Below are positions 1 to 8,852 of a DNA stretch of 64,000 nt, piece by piece. Position 1 is the first letter of the stretch. Every line of letters begins with the position of its first letter. The translations under genes and the position numbers were made by a program. The notes below the pieces were generated by a model that saw only the letters and a program-made list of their open reading frames with translations, ran no database searches and was not told the origin of the DNA. Origin of the DNA: Dehalococcoidia bacterium (GTDB taxonomy: Bacteria > Chloroflexota > Dehalococcoidia > GIF9 > UBA5629); the NCBI GenBank assembly GCA_041653995.1, contig JBAZEK010000003.1, forward strand, positions 248,001-312,000. The letters run 5' to 3'.

Positions 1-1053
1 AAAGAGATCATTGATAGGGTTTTCGGACACAGCCTGCGGTTCTGCTGGGGATTCGATGAGCAAAAGATAGCTCCACCCCTGGGCCACGGCAACGGGCTGA
101 TGGCCTGGCCATATAAAAACAGCATACACTGGATGCAGGACCAGTGCCTGGCGCTGGATGACGGCCAGGTGCCTAACCTGAGGCGCTTATTCGATGAGTA
201 CCACGAGAATATCACCACGCAGCTTCCCTGGTGGAGAGACGAGATAGCGCCCGGTGTCAGGTTGCGGGCCAGGATGTGGGAGGGATTCGGAATATATGTC
301 GGCCTGGACGATAAGCTGCGGAACATGCCCAACTATACCGATGGCATGATACTCGCCGGGGATGTGGCCGGGCTGGAGAGCACAGGGCTGTGCGACGGGG
401 TGCCGACCGCCTGGTTCTCGGCGGATATTGCCGCGGATACAGCCGTTGAGGCCATCAAGGCCAACGACACGTCAGCCGCCTTTCTGGAGAGATACAACCG
501 CAGGATTCGAGCGCACGGCATTATTCAATGGGCGATCACCTGTAACGGCAGGTGGAATCTGCGTAGAGCACAGGAAAGCCATGACCGCAAAGACTTGAAG
601 CGAAGGATCAATTACCAGTTCGGCCCGGGAATTCTGACACATGTCGGCACTCCCCTCGTCAATAGCATTTTGAATGCGATCAGGATGGATCCCCTTGTAT
701 TAAAGAAATGGGCGAGGATGTTTCTGAGGTACTACTACAACTGGGAAAATGATTGTGCAAGTCCGACTGGGCTGGCTGAAGATCATAAAAAGAAGACAAA
801 CCTGAATCTGGATCTGATAATTCTGGACGCTCTGGTGATATTGTTCAGTCCGGTCAACTGGATACTGGCCTGGCTGCTGGGGCCACTATCCGGTGCGGTA
901 AATCCCTTGATTAAATTCTTCCTCCCGGTGATCGAGATCGCGTTACGTGCAGGCATCAAAATGGAGCCGCTGTTTAAACCTCTATCCCGGTGGACGATCG
1001 ATTACGTTAAGCAGGTGGACCCTGCGGCGCTGATCAGCGGCTCTTCTGAATAG
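1..1053 (+). CDS. FAD-dependent oxidoreductase (geranylgeranyl reductase/FixC-like), 5'-truncated
   Basis: The reading frame is open from the first base, so the N-terminal FAD (GxGxxG) domain lies outside the window. The first in-frame ATG, at 100, is probably internal. The visible part carries the second FAD-contact motif of the GR2/FixC fold, LAGDVAGLESTGLCDGV, followed by a typical helix-rich C-terminal region. A hydrophobic stretch rich in Leu, Ile and Pro follows in the last 90 residues and could be a membrane-associated tail. Family knowledge: such flavoproteins reduce isoprenoid double bonds or pass electrons to quinones. Which of these applies cannot be decided without the N-terminus. 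The last 20 bases overlap the convergent small gene at 1034-1213. Confidence 0.75.
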   Translation, partial: KEIIDRVFGHSLRFCWGFDEQKIAPPLGHGNGLMAWPYKNSIHWMQDQCLALDDGQVPNLRRLFDEYHENITTQLPWWRDEIAPGVRLRARMWEGFGIYVGLDDKLRNMPNYTDGMILAGDVAGLESTGLCDGVPTAWFSADIAADTAVEAIKANDTSAAFLERYNRRIRAHGIIQWAITCNGRWNLRRAQESHDRKDLKRRINYQFGPGILTHVGTPLVNSILNAIRMDPLVLKKWARMFLRYYYNWENDCASPTGLAEDHKKKTNLNLDLIILDALVILFSPVNWILAWLLGPLSGAVNPLIKFFLPVIEIALRAGIKMEPLFKPLSRWTIDYVKQVDPAALISGSSE

Positions 1054-1213
1054 TCTCGAGAACAACCTCAAATATTTCGAGCTTTTCCTTCTTCAGCAGG
1101 TCTTCGATCTTCTTTTTGATAGCCAGCGCCTTCTCCATGGACTTGCTCTGTTCCTCGTCCGGAAAAGTCGCCTGTACTTTGAGATAAGCGGTATTTAACC
1201 GTGCGTGTGGCAT
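1034..1213 (-). CDS. Small charged helical protein (59 aa)
   Basis: A short frame starts at ATG 1213, preceded by a strong ribosome site (GGAGG, 7 nt spacer), and stops with TGA at 1034. It encodes 59 residues. The C-terminal two thirds are rich in Lys and Glu (for example SMEKALAIKKKIEDLLKKEK) and would form one amphipathic helix. It begins 41 nt after the glpX stop on the same strand, so it is probably cotranscribed with glpX. Its 3' end overlaps the convergent oxidoreductase by 20 bp. I do not recognise the family. A DNA- or protein-binding role is possible but unsupported. Confidence 0.6.
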   Translation of the reverse strand: MPHARLNTAYLKVQATFPDEEQSKSMEKALAIKKKIEDLLKKEKLEIFEVVLETIQKSR

Positions 1214-1254
1214 TTAAACTTTCCTCCTTTTGATCAGCCCCGACTGAACATCTT

Positions 1255-2256
1255 TCAATGTACTTCAAAGAAACTGAGTTTGTCCAGTCGATCGAAGTTG
1301 TGCTGGGCGTCGATCCAGCGCACCGTGCCGGAGCGGCAGCGCATCGCTATGGACTGCGTCTGCGCCCCTCCGCTGAAATAGCGCACCCCTTTGAGCAGTT
1401 CACCGCTGCTGATGCCGGTGGCGGCGAAAAAGACATCATCGCTGTCTATCAGGTCCTGCGTCTTATAGACCCTGTCGAAATCTACCCCGGCAGCCAGGGC
1501 CGCCTCTCTCTCACCACTGTCGCGCATCCAGGCCTTGCATTGAATGGCGCCCCCGATGCAGTGAATGGCAGCGGCTGAGAGAACCCCTTCAGGTGTGCCG
1601 CCGATACCCATCAGCACATCGACCTCCCTCTCCGGCAGGGCCGCGTCTATGCTGGCTGCGATATCGCCGTCTGTGATCAGTTTCACCCTGGCGCCCGCGT
1701 TTCTGATGTCTGCTATCAGCCGCTCATGGCGCGGCCTGTCCAGTACTACAACGGTCAGCTCGGATATCTTCCTTCTCTTGGCGACGGCTATTTTCTTCAG
1801 GTTTTCCGATACCGTCGCGTTGATATCAATGCAATCCTTTGCCTCGGGGCCGGTGACGATTTTATCCATATAGACAAACTGCCTGGGCCAGTGTATGGTT
1901 CCCCTGGCGGAAAGCGCCACGACGGCGATGGCGCCGGGCAGGCCCCTGGCAACCAGATTGGTACCGTCAACAGGGTCCACGGCGATATCCACCTTCAGTC
2001 CTGAGCCGCCGCCGATATGCTCGCCTATGTACAGCATAGGGGCGTGGTCCTTCTCCCCCTCCCCTATGATTACGATGCCGTCCATGTGCACATAGCCCAG
2101 CACATAACGCATGGCATTTACCGCGGCTGCATCCACTAACGTTTTGTCGCCCCTGCCCAGGTAGCGCGCCGAAGCCAGGGCGGCGGCTTCCGTCACGCGC
2201 ACCAGCTCCATGGCGATGTTACGTTCGATCGGTATATCTGAATGGCTGGATTTCAT
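1255..2256 (-). CDS. glpX: Fructose-1,6-bisphosphatase class II
   Basis: The 333-residue protein removes the 1-phosphate from fructose 1,6-bisphosphate in gluconeogenesis. Some homologues also act on sedoheptulose 1,7-bisphosphate. The GlpX signatures are clear: IGEGEKDHAPMLYIGE for metal binding, VDPVDGTNL (the lithium-sensitive phosphatase motif), and the GIGGTPEGVLSAAA segment near residue 205. The length matches the family (about 320-340). I chose ATG at 2256 because GGGGAGG lies 9 nt upstream; a TTG three codons earlier would overlap that site. The gene is cytoplasmic and leads a probable two-gene unit with the 59-aa gene. No other sugar-phosphate gene is adjacent. Confidence 0.95.
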   Translation of the reverse strand: MKSSHSDIPIERNIAMELVRVTEAAALASARYLGRGDKTLVDAAAVNAMRYVLGYVHMDGIVIIGEGEKDHAPMLYIGEHIGGGSGLKVDIAVDPVDGTNLVARGLPGAIAVVALSARGTIHWPRQFVYMDKIVTGPEAKDCIDINATVSENLKKIAVAKRRKISELTVVVLDRPRHERLIADIRNAGARVKLITDGDIAASIDAALPEREVDVLMGIGGTPEGVLSAAAIHCIGGAIQCKAWMRDSGEREAALAAGVDFDRVYKTQDLIDSDDVFFAATGISSGELLKGVRYFSGGAQTQSIAMRCRSGTVRWIDAQHNFDRLDKLSFFEVH

Positions 2257-2360
2257 ACTGCACAACCTCCCCTTCCAATAAGACTATTACATTGTCCATG
2301 AGTTCGTCAATGCAATTCGTGGTCCGGCGCCGGTGAGAGGCAAACGATACCGTGTTAAAT

Positions 2361-2389
2361 TTGAAATTTTATGTTAAGTATCGTATAAT
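2361..2389 (+). promoter_or_regulatory. Sigma70-type promoter for the 2460 gene
   Basis: TTGAAA at 2361-2366 and a perfect TATAAT at 2384-2389 are separated by exactly 17 nt. They lie about 65 nt upstream of the small gene starting at 2460, in a 203-nt intergenic region otherwise without features. This is one of the best promoter matches in the window. Confidence 0.7.
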
Positions 2390-2459
2390 TTAATTACGGC
2401 TACAAGTTCAGAAAAGCTCTGCTTGCAAATATCGTCCGCATTAGGGAAGGAGTAACTCC

Positions 2460-2738
2460 ATGGCATCCAATCAATTTGCAGATATCAGCAAGGACCTGTT
2501 CAATCAGATCAAATTCATTGAAAGCAGGGTGAAGGACGATTCATTCAAAGATGCGGTCAAGCTGCTGGCCACGGCGGAAAAAACTTGTGAACAGCTCGAG
2601 TCCCTGATGACACCGGACAACCAGTTACAAACACACATAATCAGTAACCGCCGGCTTGAGATAGGCTGGCTCCATGACAACATTCAGCAGGGCATGCAGA
2701 AGAAGAAAAAGCCGGCAAAGAAGCGCGCTTCCAAATAG
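2460..2738 (+). CDS. Small hypothetical protein with Lys-rich tail (92 aa)
   Basis: ATG at 2460 follows a GGAAGGAG ribosome site. The 92-residue product is predicted to be mostly alpha-helical, with no signal peptide or membrane segment. It ends in a very basic tail (KKKKPAKKRASK), as in small nucleic-acid-binding proteins, although no named domain is recognised. It stands alone, with its own promoter at 2361-2389 and a strong hairpin after it (2771-2817), so it is a monocistronic unit. A role in DNA or RNA binding is only an inference from the tail. Confidence 0.65.
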   Translation: MASNQFADISKDLFNQIKFIESRVKDDSFKDAVKLLATAEKTCEQLESLMTPDNQLQTHIISNRRLEIGWLHDNIQQGMQKKKKPAKKRASK

Positions 2739-2770
2739 AAAGCGGTACTTTTCAAAAACTTCAGTTAACC

Positions 2771-2817
2771 AAAAGAGCACACACGGTCCCGGAATTCGGC
2801 CCTGCGTGTGCTCTTTT
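2771..2817 (+). terminator. Rho-independent terminator after the 2460 gene
   Basis: A perfect 12-bp inverted repeat (AAAAGAGCACAC at 2771-2782, pairing with 2806-2817) encloses a 23-nt loop. The right arm ends in TTTT followed by ATT, giving a short U tract. It lies 33 nt after the stop of the small gene. Confidence 0.75.
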
Positions 2818-2863
2818 ATTGCCCTCCCGACATGCATTACCCAAGCACACCCCCGTATATCGC

Positions 2864-2906
2864 TTGACAGAATATATCATGCTATATTACGATATATCGT
2901 AATATA
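2864..2906 (+). promoter_or_regulatory. PadR promoter and 24-bp palindromic operator
   Basis: TTGACA at 2864-2869 is followed by a very AT-rich stretch in which any -10 box overlaps a perfect 24-bp palindrome at 2883-2906 (core TACGATATATCGTA). The palindrome lies 20 bp before the PadR start codon. Its position across the promoter is what an autorepression site would need. Confidence 0.65.
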
Positions 2907-2925
2907 TTGATCAAGGAGGATTGAT

Positions 2926-3414
2926 ATGTTTGGCAGAAGGTATTTTGAACGCGGGCATCATTCCAGGTTTTTCGAAAAGGGGGACCTCAAGTACGTGATT
3001 CTCGACCTGTTGAAGGATAAGCCTGCTCATGGCTACGAGATAATCCGCGCCCTGGAGAACCGCTTCTACGGCTTCTACTCTCCCAGCGCGGGCAGCGTGT
3101 ATCCCACATTGCAATTGTTGGAGGATATGGGATACGTGAAGTCGTCCGAGCAGGACGGGAAAAAGGTTTACACGATCACGGATTCCGGCAAAGAATTCCT
3201 TAAAGAGAGGGGTGAGACCATGGATAAGATCAAAGCTCATATGCACGACTGGTGCAGGGGCGGCAGCCATGAGGAGATGCGCGATGTTATGCGTGATATG
3301 GGTCATCTCGGCAGGAGCATTATGAGGAAAGCCCGGCACATGGATGCGGAGAAGCTGTCGCGCATCAGGGAGATCATCAACCGCGCCGAGCGTGAAATCG
3401 AGGCTATTGCCTGA
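2926..3414 (+). CDS. PadR family transcriptional regulator
   Basis: The 162-residue protein has a PadR winged helix in its N-terminal half, with the characteristic LDLLKDKPAHGYEIIRAL and SPSAGSVYPTLQLLEDMGYV segments followed by the wing (KKVYTITDSGKEFL). A C-terminal helical dimerisation region follows. The first 20 residues (His, Arg and Phe-rich) precede the domain. The start ATG has AAGGAGG upstream. PadR proteins are usually repressors that sense small molecules. The perfect palindrome over the promoter suggests autoregulation. RidA lies 98 nt downstream on the same strand; no efflux pump, a frequent PadR target, is adjacent. Confidence 0.9.
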   Translation: MFGRRYFERGHHSRFFEKGDLKYVILDLLKDKPAHGYEIIRALENRFYGFYSPSAGSVYPTLQLLEDMGYVKSSEQDGKKVYTITDSGKEFLKERGETMDKIKAHMHDWCRGGSHEEMRDVMRDMGHLGRSIMRKARHMDAEKLSRIREIINRAEREIEAIA

Positions 3415-3512
3415 TTGCTCAGCCTTGGAAATCCAAGAATCCGATTCATCCCGCTTTTTCCCTGAATCCGTTACAATAGTAAAAAATTGTATGGATAGAG
3501 GAGAGGTGCTAT

Positions 3513-3890
3513 ATGGAAAAGAAAGTACACAACGTTGAGGGGCAGGCGAAAGCCGGCCCGTATTCCCACGCGGTTGAGGCCGGCGGGTTCATCTTCGTAT
3601 CCGGCACGGGCCCGGTCGACCTCGAACGGAACCTTTTCGAGCTTGAAGACGTCAAGAAAGCCACCGGGATTACACTCGACAATATACGCAGAATCCTCAA
3701 AACCGCCGGCAGCGACCTGGACAGGGTGGTCAAGGCCAACGTATATCTGCGGGACATGGCCGATTTCAACTTGATGAACGAAGTCTATGGAACCTATTTC
3801 CCCGATAAACAGCCGGCCAGAACCTGCATCGCGGCCAAACAACTGCCCGCCAACATACCGGTCGAAATCGAGGTTATCGCCGTTAAATAA
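3513..3890 (+). CDS. ridA: RidA family reactive intermediate deaminase
   Basis: The 125-residue protein is full length for the RidA/YjgF/UK114 family. These trimeric cytoplasmic enzymes hydrolyse reactive enamines and imines released by PLP enzymes. Family landmarks are GPYSHAVEAGGFIFVSGTGP near the N-terminus and PARTCIAAKQLPANIPVEIE near the C-terminus. The latter contains the Arg that binds the substrate carboxylate and the final Glu. AGAGGAGAGG lies just before the ATG. It may be independently expressed, and no PLP enzyme is adjacent. Confidence 0.92.
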   Translation: MEKKVHNVEGQAKAGPYSHAVEAGGFIFVSGTGPVDLERNLFELEDVKKATGITLDNIRRILKTAGSDLDRVVKANVYLRDMADFNLMNEVYGTYFPDKQPARTCIAAKQLPANIPVEIEVIAVK

Positions 3891-3940
3891 CCATCATTCT
3901 AAAAAGCTAGGCTGGATAGGCAAACGCTCAACCGTGTAGG

Positions 3941-6178
3941 TTAATCATCCTTTAGACCGAACAGGCGCATCCCGAGTTCCTCGTCCAATCTATCGGGGTG
4001 CCCCTGGGGATGAGGAGGATGCACGAACGCATCTTTGTAGGTGTTCCTTGCCAGCGCTTTCCCCGTGGCGTCCTCCATCTGCAATATCACGTTATAATGC
4101 GTCTTAGCTTCCAGCTTAAAGAAAAAATCGCAAACTCTGATTGCGCTGTCGCTGCCGACATCGATAGTCTTCGATCCCTCCGTCACTTTGTTATCGTTTT
4201 CATCACAGACTGTCCATTTCAAAACACATTTGGGGAAAGCCTGGAGCAGGTCGTTCACCACCCAGATGGCCACCGGCTCGTTCTTATATTCCATAAACAC
4301 TCCAAGCGGTTGACTGCTTTCCTCGAATGCTTTGAGACCCTCCTTGGGCAGACCCCACCAGTCATATACACCGAAAAAGCTTTGAGGAAGCATGTCGATA
4401 AACAAGAATTGGAAATACCCGCCGCAGGGATTATATTTTTGTATACGATAGTGTTCGATGAAATACTTGATCAGCCTGTATTGATAATATTGAAGCTCTT
4501 TTATATACTCCCGGGGATTTTCCAGCTTGATGAATTTTGCGAACGGTTTAGGCATTTTATAAAGGTTGTCGATACATGCCGGCGCATCGAACCCGAACTC
4601 CGTATTAAGTTTCTCGCTGGTGCCGAAAATATCGGTATAATGCGTTTCGGCGCCGTCCATTGAGCCATAATAGTTATGGCTGTCGCCGCTTTCGGGATCA
4701 TCGTCATACCATGAACCTTTTATATACGGCCTGGTTGGATCGAGTTTCCTTATCGCCTCCACAAGCTGCGGCCCGGGGATTACATCCATCAGCGAAACAG
4801 GTCTCTCAAGGTTAGTGAACATGCCCTTTCGGACCCCGATCATCCACACGTTCGGTTCATTTATCACACCCCAGCATATAACGGACGCATGGTTACGCAG
4901 ATTTACGATCATATCACCGACAACTTTGACGGCCCTATCCTTGAATTCCTCGGTTGTGGGTATAGCCCATCTGAGGTCTGAATCCTGCATTATCGCTATA
5001 CCCAGTTCATCGCAAAGCTCATAAAGCTCGGGCCTGGCGACATGGATGTGTATCCTGATCGCGTTACAGCCCGCATTTCGTATGGCCTTCAGATCCCGCA
5101 GGTAACGGTCCCTGTTCATCCTCGAAATATACACATCGGGGTAATATGTCGTTCCCCTAATATATATTTTGTTTCCGTTTAAGATGAAGGCAATCTCTTT
5201 GTCCGTTCTTTTGATATCGATATCCCTGATCCCGAATCTATATCTCCTGCTTTCGAGGCATGCCTTACCGGACCATATCTCGATTACAGTGCAGTAAAGA
5301 TCGGGATTGCCCCTGTCCCAGGTGTTCCAGAGCTTCGGGTTTTTCATGCGAACGCTGAGGCTGTGCTCCGATATGCCGGCAGGCGGGGAAATCGTTTTCT
5401 CCACAGACTCTACCTGTAATCCCGTTGCTTCATCGATGATCCTGCAACGTAATACCGCGGAACTATCCTTTTCCTGTGCTGAAACAGGGATTTGCAGATC
5501 GATATCGGCCCGGGCATTTTTATCTCTTAACGCGGGCCTTATCAGAGGCTTGCCGCACAAGCGTATCCCGTCGTAAGAAGTAAGCGTTACTTCTCTCCAG
5601 ATACCAACAGGATTGATATCCCTCTGGATACATGCCAGGGTATGTTCATAAGTGCCCTTGATCATATTTCTGATAACCGTAAGCCCGTTGAAGTAAATCC
5701 CTAAATCCATTCCGCTGTCGCGGACAACGAGAGTTTCCGTATCCCAGGGCGACCATACCCTGACCACCAGCACATTATTGCCGTCGCGATTCAAGTAGTC
5801 CCCGACTTCGAATTCAAAAGGAGATGAATATCCCTCATGCTCACCCAACAAACGGCCGTTCAGCCAGACCCTGCAGTAGTAGTCGACCCCGGTAAAACGA
5901 AGCACGACATGCTTGCCCTTCATATCTTCCGGCAGCAGGAATTCCCTCTTATACCACCATGGAGCATTATTGAATTGCCTCAATTCCCTGCCGTAATTGG
6001 GATTGTTGGCCAAAAGCAATTGGAGGTGCTCGAGGCGGTCTATCGGCTCCCAGGCTGAAAAGCCCTGTGTTACTCCTGAAACCGGATCCCAGTTCACCTG
6101 ATGGGCGCCCAGTTTTTCGCCCATATCAAGAACATCCTGTAGCACATACCATCCCCTGGTAAAGTTCAACTCTTTCAC
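3941..6178 (-). CDS. Glycoside hydrolase family 2 (beta-galactosidase/beta-glucuronidase type)
   Basis: The protein has a GH2 sugar-binding domain at about residues 25-195 (WYKREFLLPEDMKGK; VDYYCRVWLNGRLLGEHEGY), an immunoglobulin-like domain and a TIM barrel. The acid/base Glu lies in WGVINEPNVW (about 441) and the nucleophile in LNTEFGFDAP (about 527). There is no signal peptide, so it is probably cytoplasmic and acts on imported oligosaccharide or glycoside. I chose GTG at 6178 because AAAGGGGG stands 8 nt upstream. An ATG at 6238 adds 20 residues but lacks a ribosome site. It is divergent from the barrel protein at 6428 and belongs to the sugar island. The exact substrate (galactoside, glucuronide or mannoside) is not readable. 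Confidence 0.85.
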   Translation of the reverse strand: MKELNFTRGWYVLQDVLDMGEKLGAHQVNWDPVSGVTQGFSAWEPIDRLEHLQLLLANNPNYGRELRQFNNAPWWYKREFLLPEDMKGKHVVLRFTGVDYYCRVWLNGRLLGEHEGYSSPFEFEVGDYLNRDGNNVLVVRVWSPWDTETLVVRDSGMDLGIYFNGLTVIRNMIKGTYEHTLACIQRDINPVGIWREVTLTSYDGIRLCGKPLIRPALRDKNARADIDLQIPVSAQEKDSSAVLRCRIIDEATGLQVESVEKTISPPAGISEHSLSVRMKNPKLWNTWDRGNPDLYCTVIEIWSGKACLESRRYRFGIRDIDIKRTDKEIAFILNGNKIYIRGTTYYPDVYISRMNRDRYLRDLKAIRNAGCNAIRIHIHVARPELYELCDELGIAIMQDSDLRWAIPTTEEFKDRAVKVVGDMIVNLRNHASVICWGVINEPNVWMIGVRKGMFTNLERPVSLMDVIPGPQLVEAIRKLDPTRPYIKGSWYDDDPESGDSHNYYGSMDGAETHYTDIFGTSEKLNTEFGFDAPACIDNLYKMPKPFAKFIKLENPREYIKELQYYQYRLIKYFIEHYRIQKYNPCGGYFQFLFIDMLPQSFFGVYDWWGLPKEGLKAFEESSQPLGVFMEYKNEPVAIWVVNDLLQAFPKCVLKWTVCDENDNKVTEGSKTIDVGSDSAIRVCDFFFKLEAKTHYNVILQMEDATGKALARNTYKDAFVHPPHPQGHPDRLDEELGMRLFGLKDD

Positions 6179-6290
6179 AACAGAAACCCCCTTTAGTATT
6201 TCAACCTGCCGAGTTACTTGAACTATAGATGCAGACATATTATGGTTTTATATCCATCTACGTCAAAACCTGTTTAGACTTGGAATTTTT

Positions 6291-6413
6291 ATAAGCATTA
6301 ATACTGATTATTGGTCATTATTTAAAGCAGCGTCATGAGTATCAAACGACCTGCCGGACTATTGTTACCTTTACACTTATATAGCTTATGCTTTAGATTA
6401 GGAGCTAGATATA
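6291..6413 (+). promoter_or_regulatory. Duplicated promoter element, copy A
   Basis: This 123-nt block aligns without gaps to 11978-12100, with roughly three quarters of positions identical by eye. It includes a fully shared CCTGCCGGACTATT core. Both copies share TTTACA (here 6370-6375), a 17-nt spacer and TTAGAT (6393-6398), a plausible -35/-10 pair. Upstream is a weak inverted repeat (ATTAATA...CATTATT). The block ends just before the ribosome site (TAGGAGG) of the 6428 gene. The rest of the 6179-6427 divergent intergenic region shows nothing further. Confidence 0.75.
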
Positions 6414-6427
6414 TTTAGGAGGCGGTA

Positions 6428-8812
6428 ATGTCGAAGGAAGAAGCGAGGTTGCGGGTTGGAGAAAGTTCGATAGGCATAGAGACGGGTCCCTCGACAAATG
6501 GCATGGGCGGGCTTGGGGAGATAAGCATCGCAATCCGTTCTGCCAGAAAAGATATCGCTCTGTTTTGGAAAGAGCCTGTAAGCCGTCCTGACGGCGGCAG
6601 CGAATGGACAGCACAATCCGACGGATTGACGATAACAACCGTTCTATCGCTACTCGATCATATAATAAAGTTTGAAGTATCCATTAAATCCGAAGGCTCG
6701 AAATCGATCAATTCTTGCATGTTAAATTTCGATTTCATGCCCGGCCATACTGCTAATAACAACGCTATTGATCTGGATGAAATTTACGCCCCGCATCTCC
6801 TTCCCGAAAAGGATATGATCATCGCCGACCAGGTATTTCGATCTCCGGCGATCGTGGTACGACATAAAACCACGGCAATAGCGCTGATACCGGACCTGGA
6901 CGCGATACCGGAGTTGAGAGCGGCGACCTGGGCAATGAATTTCGACCGTAGAGGAATTAAAGGTGTTCCAAGGCTATCGCTTGGCTTAATGAAGTATCGA
7001 CCCCAGGGACATGTTTTTTTCAAAGCCCTGAAAAACGAAACAATAGACATTCCAAATGAAGGGCTGTCCTTCTCCGGGTTCATTCTTTTTTCTAGGGACG
7101 CCGGAGAAAACTATTCAAGGGACGTTTTACGCTTCCTGTGGGATTCCTACGGAGTTAAGAATTACCGTTCGATGAGCCCTCAAGTCTTATCGCTTGGCGA
7201 ACTTGCCGGGGCGGCTCTGCACCGCATTTTTAAACGGGACGACCTTTACCGTGAGTTCGACTATCAGGGAGTTAAATGCGGTGGAGTTGTCACGTTCAGC
7301 GCGACGCGGGAAAAACCGCTCAATCCGATCAAAGCGTCACGGACCCGATCGATATCTTCATTCAACGGTATTACAACCCATCTTACACTGACGTATTTTG
7401 CTTTATTCGGTACGCCGTACGAAACAGGCGAATCACTCCAACGGTTGGTGCATAAGCAAGGTGTGCCCTTCATTCAACAAACGTGGTTCCAGTCATGGTT
7501 TAACGCGATGCGCACTGCTTACGGCGCCCGCGTTATGGCGGATAGATGGAAGGATGAGCATTTAGCGGAACAGGCGACCCGGATCAAGGACTTAGCACTG
7601 CACGCGCCGGACGAAGACGGTATGTTCTCGGCCATCTGTTTTTTTCCGGAGGACAGGGTTTGGTGGAAACGCGGCAGTTTAACGTTTATGGCCGTCGAAG
7701 ATTACCATACGCCCGATCAGGCTACCACAGGCTATTTCATGTTGCGATGGTATAAAGACATCGAACCGGATCCGGCTCTGCTTGAAAAGGCCAGGGGACT
7801 CGGCCGGTTTTTCATCAAGCACCAACTTGCCGGAGGCGCGGTCCCGACCTGGATCAAAGGCCGTACGCATCGCCACTCGAGGATCCTCTTGAAATCGGCA
7901 TCCACCGCCGGGCCTATGATGTTTATGGCCCTCCTGGCGGCGGTGGACAAGGACGAGGCGGTTTTAGAGTCGGCCAAGAAAATGGCGGGGTTCATCGAGG
8001 AATACGTCCTTCCGAAACATCTCTGGTACGATTACGAGACGGTTTTCTCGTGTTCACGCCACCCACAGCGGTTTATGGACAAACGGACCGGAATCCCCCC
8101 TCAAAACGGAATGAGCATGCTCTGGGCGGCCGAAGGCGCCCGGCTGTTGTTCGAATTAACCGGCGAGCCGCGATATCTTGAAATGATGAAAAAATGTTTG
8201 GACGATTTGCTGTGGCTCCAACAAATTTGGAACGCCAGCGTCGTCTCGATTAATCCTTTCGGAGGCTTCGGATCGATGAACACAGATGCCGAATGGAACG
8301 ACGCACGGCAGGGGATAATAGCCCCGGTGCTTCTGGACGCCTATCGCGCCACGGGGGACCCGCATTATTTTCAAAGAGGCGTCGCGGCGGTCCGGTCGTG
8401 CTATATTACGATGTTGCATCCCGCGATGAAGGAGGTTGCTCCGGGCAATATGGTTTTCTACCGGGATTCAGACTACGGATCAATATATGAAAACTACGCC
8501 CACAACGGCTTCGACCGCGTTATCTGGGGATATCTTGAACCTGATTGGGGAGCTGGAACAGCCGTTTACGCATCCGCTCACGCATTGAAATTTTACGGAG
8601 ATCTATTTGTGGACTTAAAACGGGATTACGCCTTCGGAATAAACGGATGCAATGTGAAAAAGCTACAGCGTGAAGGCTCTCGAATCAAATTGGACGTTGA
8701 ATTCATTGCGAAGATAAAAGATGACCCTCAGGTAGTCGTTGAAGGAGCCGCGCCTGAAACAATAATTGAGATCAACGGGAAGGTAACGTCTTTTAATAAT
8801 TTCAACCAATAA
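6428..8812 (+). CDS. Probable (alpha/alpha)6-barrel glycan-active protein of unrecognised family
   Basis: This 794-residue protein has no signal peptide. The first 270 residues are beta-rich, while residues from about 360 to 730 carry regularly spaced helical hairpins with aromatic and acidic motifs (YHTPDQATTGYFMLRWYKDI, NAMRTAYGARVMAD, FGGFGSMNTDAEWNDARQG, YAHNGFDRVIWGY). That layout is typical of six-hairpin glycosidases and lyases. A short beta segment closes the protein. Its place opposite a GH2 gene, behind the shared promoter element and ahead of a kinase and an isomerase, supports a role in degrading an oligosaccharide or uronide. I cannot assign a family or catalytic residues. It could also be an epimerase-like or non-catalytic protein. 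Confidence 0.6.
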   Translation: MSKEEARLRVGESSIGIETGPSTNGMGGLGEISIAIRSARKDIALFWKEPVSRPDGGSEWTAQSDGLTITTVLSLLDHIIKFEVSIKSEGSKSINSCMLNFDFMPGHTANNNAIDLDEIYAPHLLPEKDMIIADQVFRSPAIVVRHKTTAIALIPDLDAIPELRAATWAMNFDRRGIKGVPRLSLGLMKYRPQGHVFFKALKNETIDIPNEGLSFSGFILFSRDAGENYSRDVLRFLWDSYGVKNYRSMSPQVLSLGELAGAALHRIFKRDDLYREFDYQGVKCGGVVTFSATREKPLNPIKASRTRSISSFNGITTHLTLTYFALFGTPYETGESLQRLVHKQGVPFIQQTWFQSWFNAMRTAYGARVMADRWKDEHLAEQATRIKDLALHAPDEDGMFSAICFFPEDRVWWKRGSLTFMAVEDYHTPDQATTGYFMLRWYKDIEPDPALLEKARGLGRFFIKHQLAGGAVPTWIKGRTHRHSRILLKSASTAGPMMFMALLAAVDKDEAVLESAKKMAGFIEEYVLPKHLWYDYETVFSCSRHPQRFMDKRTGIPPQNGMSMLWAAEGARLLFELTGEPRYLEMMKKCLDDLLWLQQIWNASVVSINPFGGFGSMNTDAEWNDARQGIIAPVLLDAYRATGDPHYFQRGVAAVRSCYITMLHPAMKEVAPGNMVFYRDSDYGSIYENYAHNGFDRVIWGYLEPDWGAGTAVYASAHALKFYGDLFVDLKRDYAFGINGCNVKKLQREGSRIKLDVEFIAKIKDDPQVVVEGAAPETIIEINGKVTSFNNFNQ

Positions 8813-8852
8813 CCAAGAGATTCCACACTAACTCGGATGGAGGAGGTAAATT

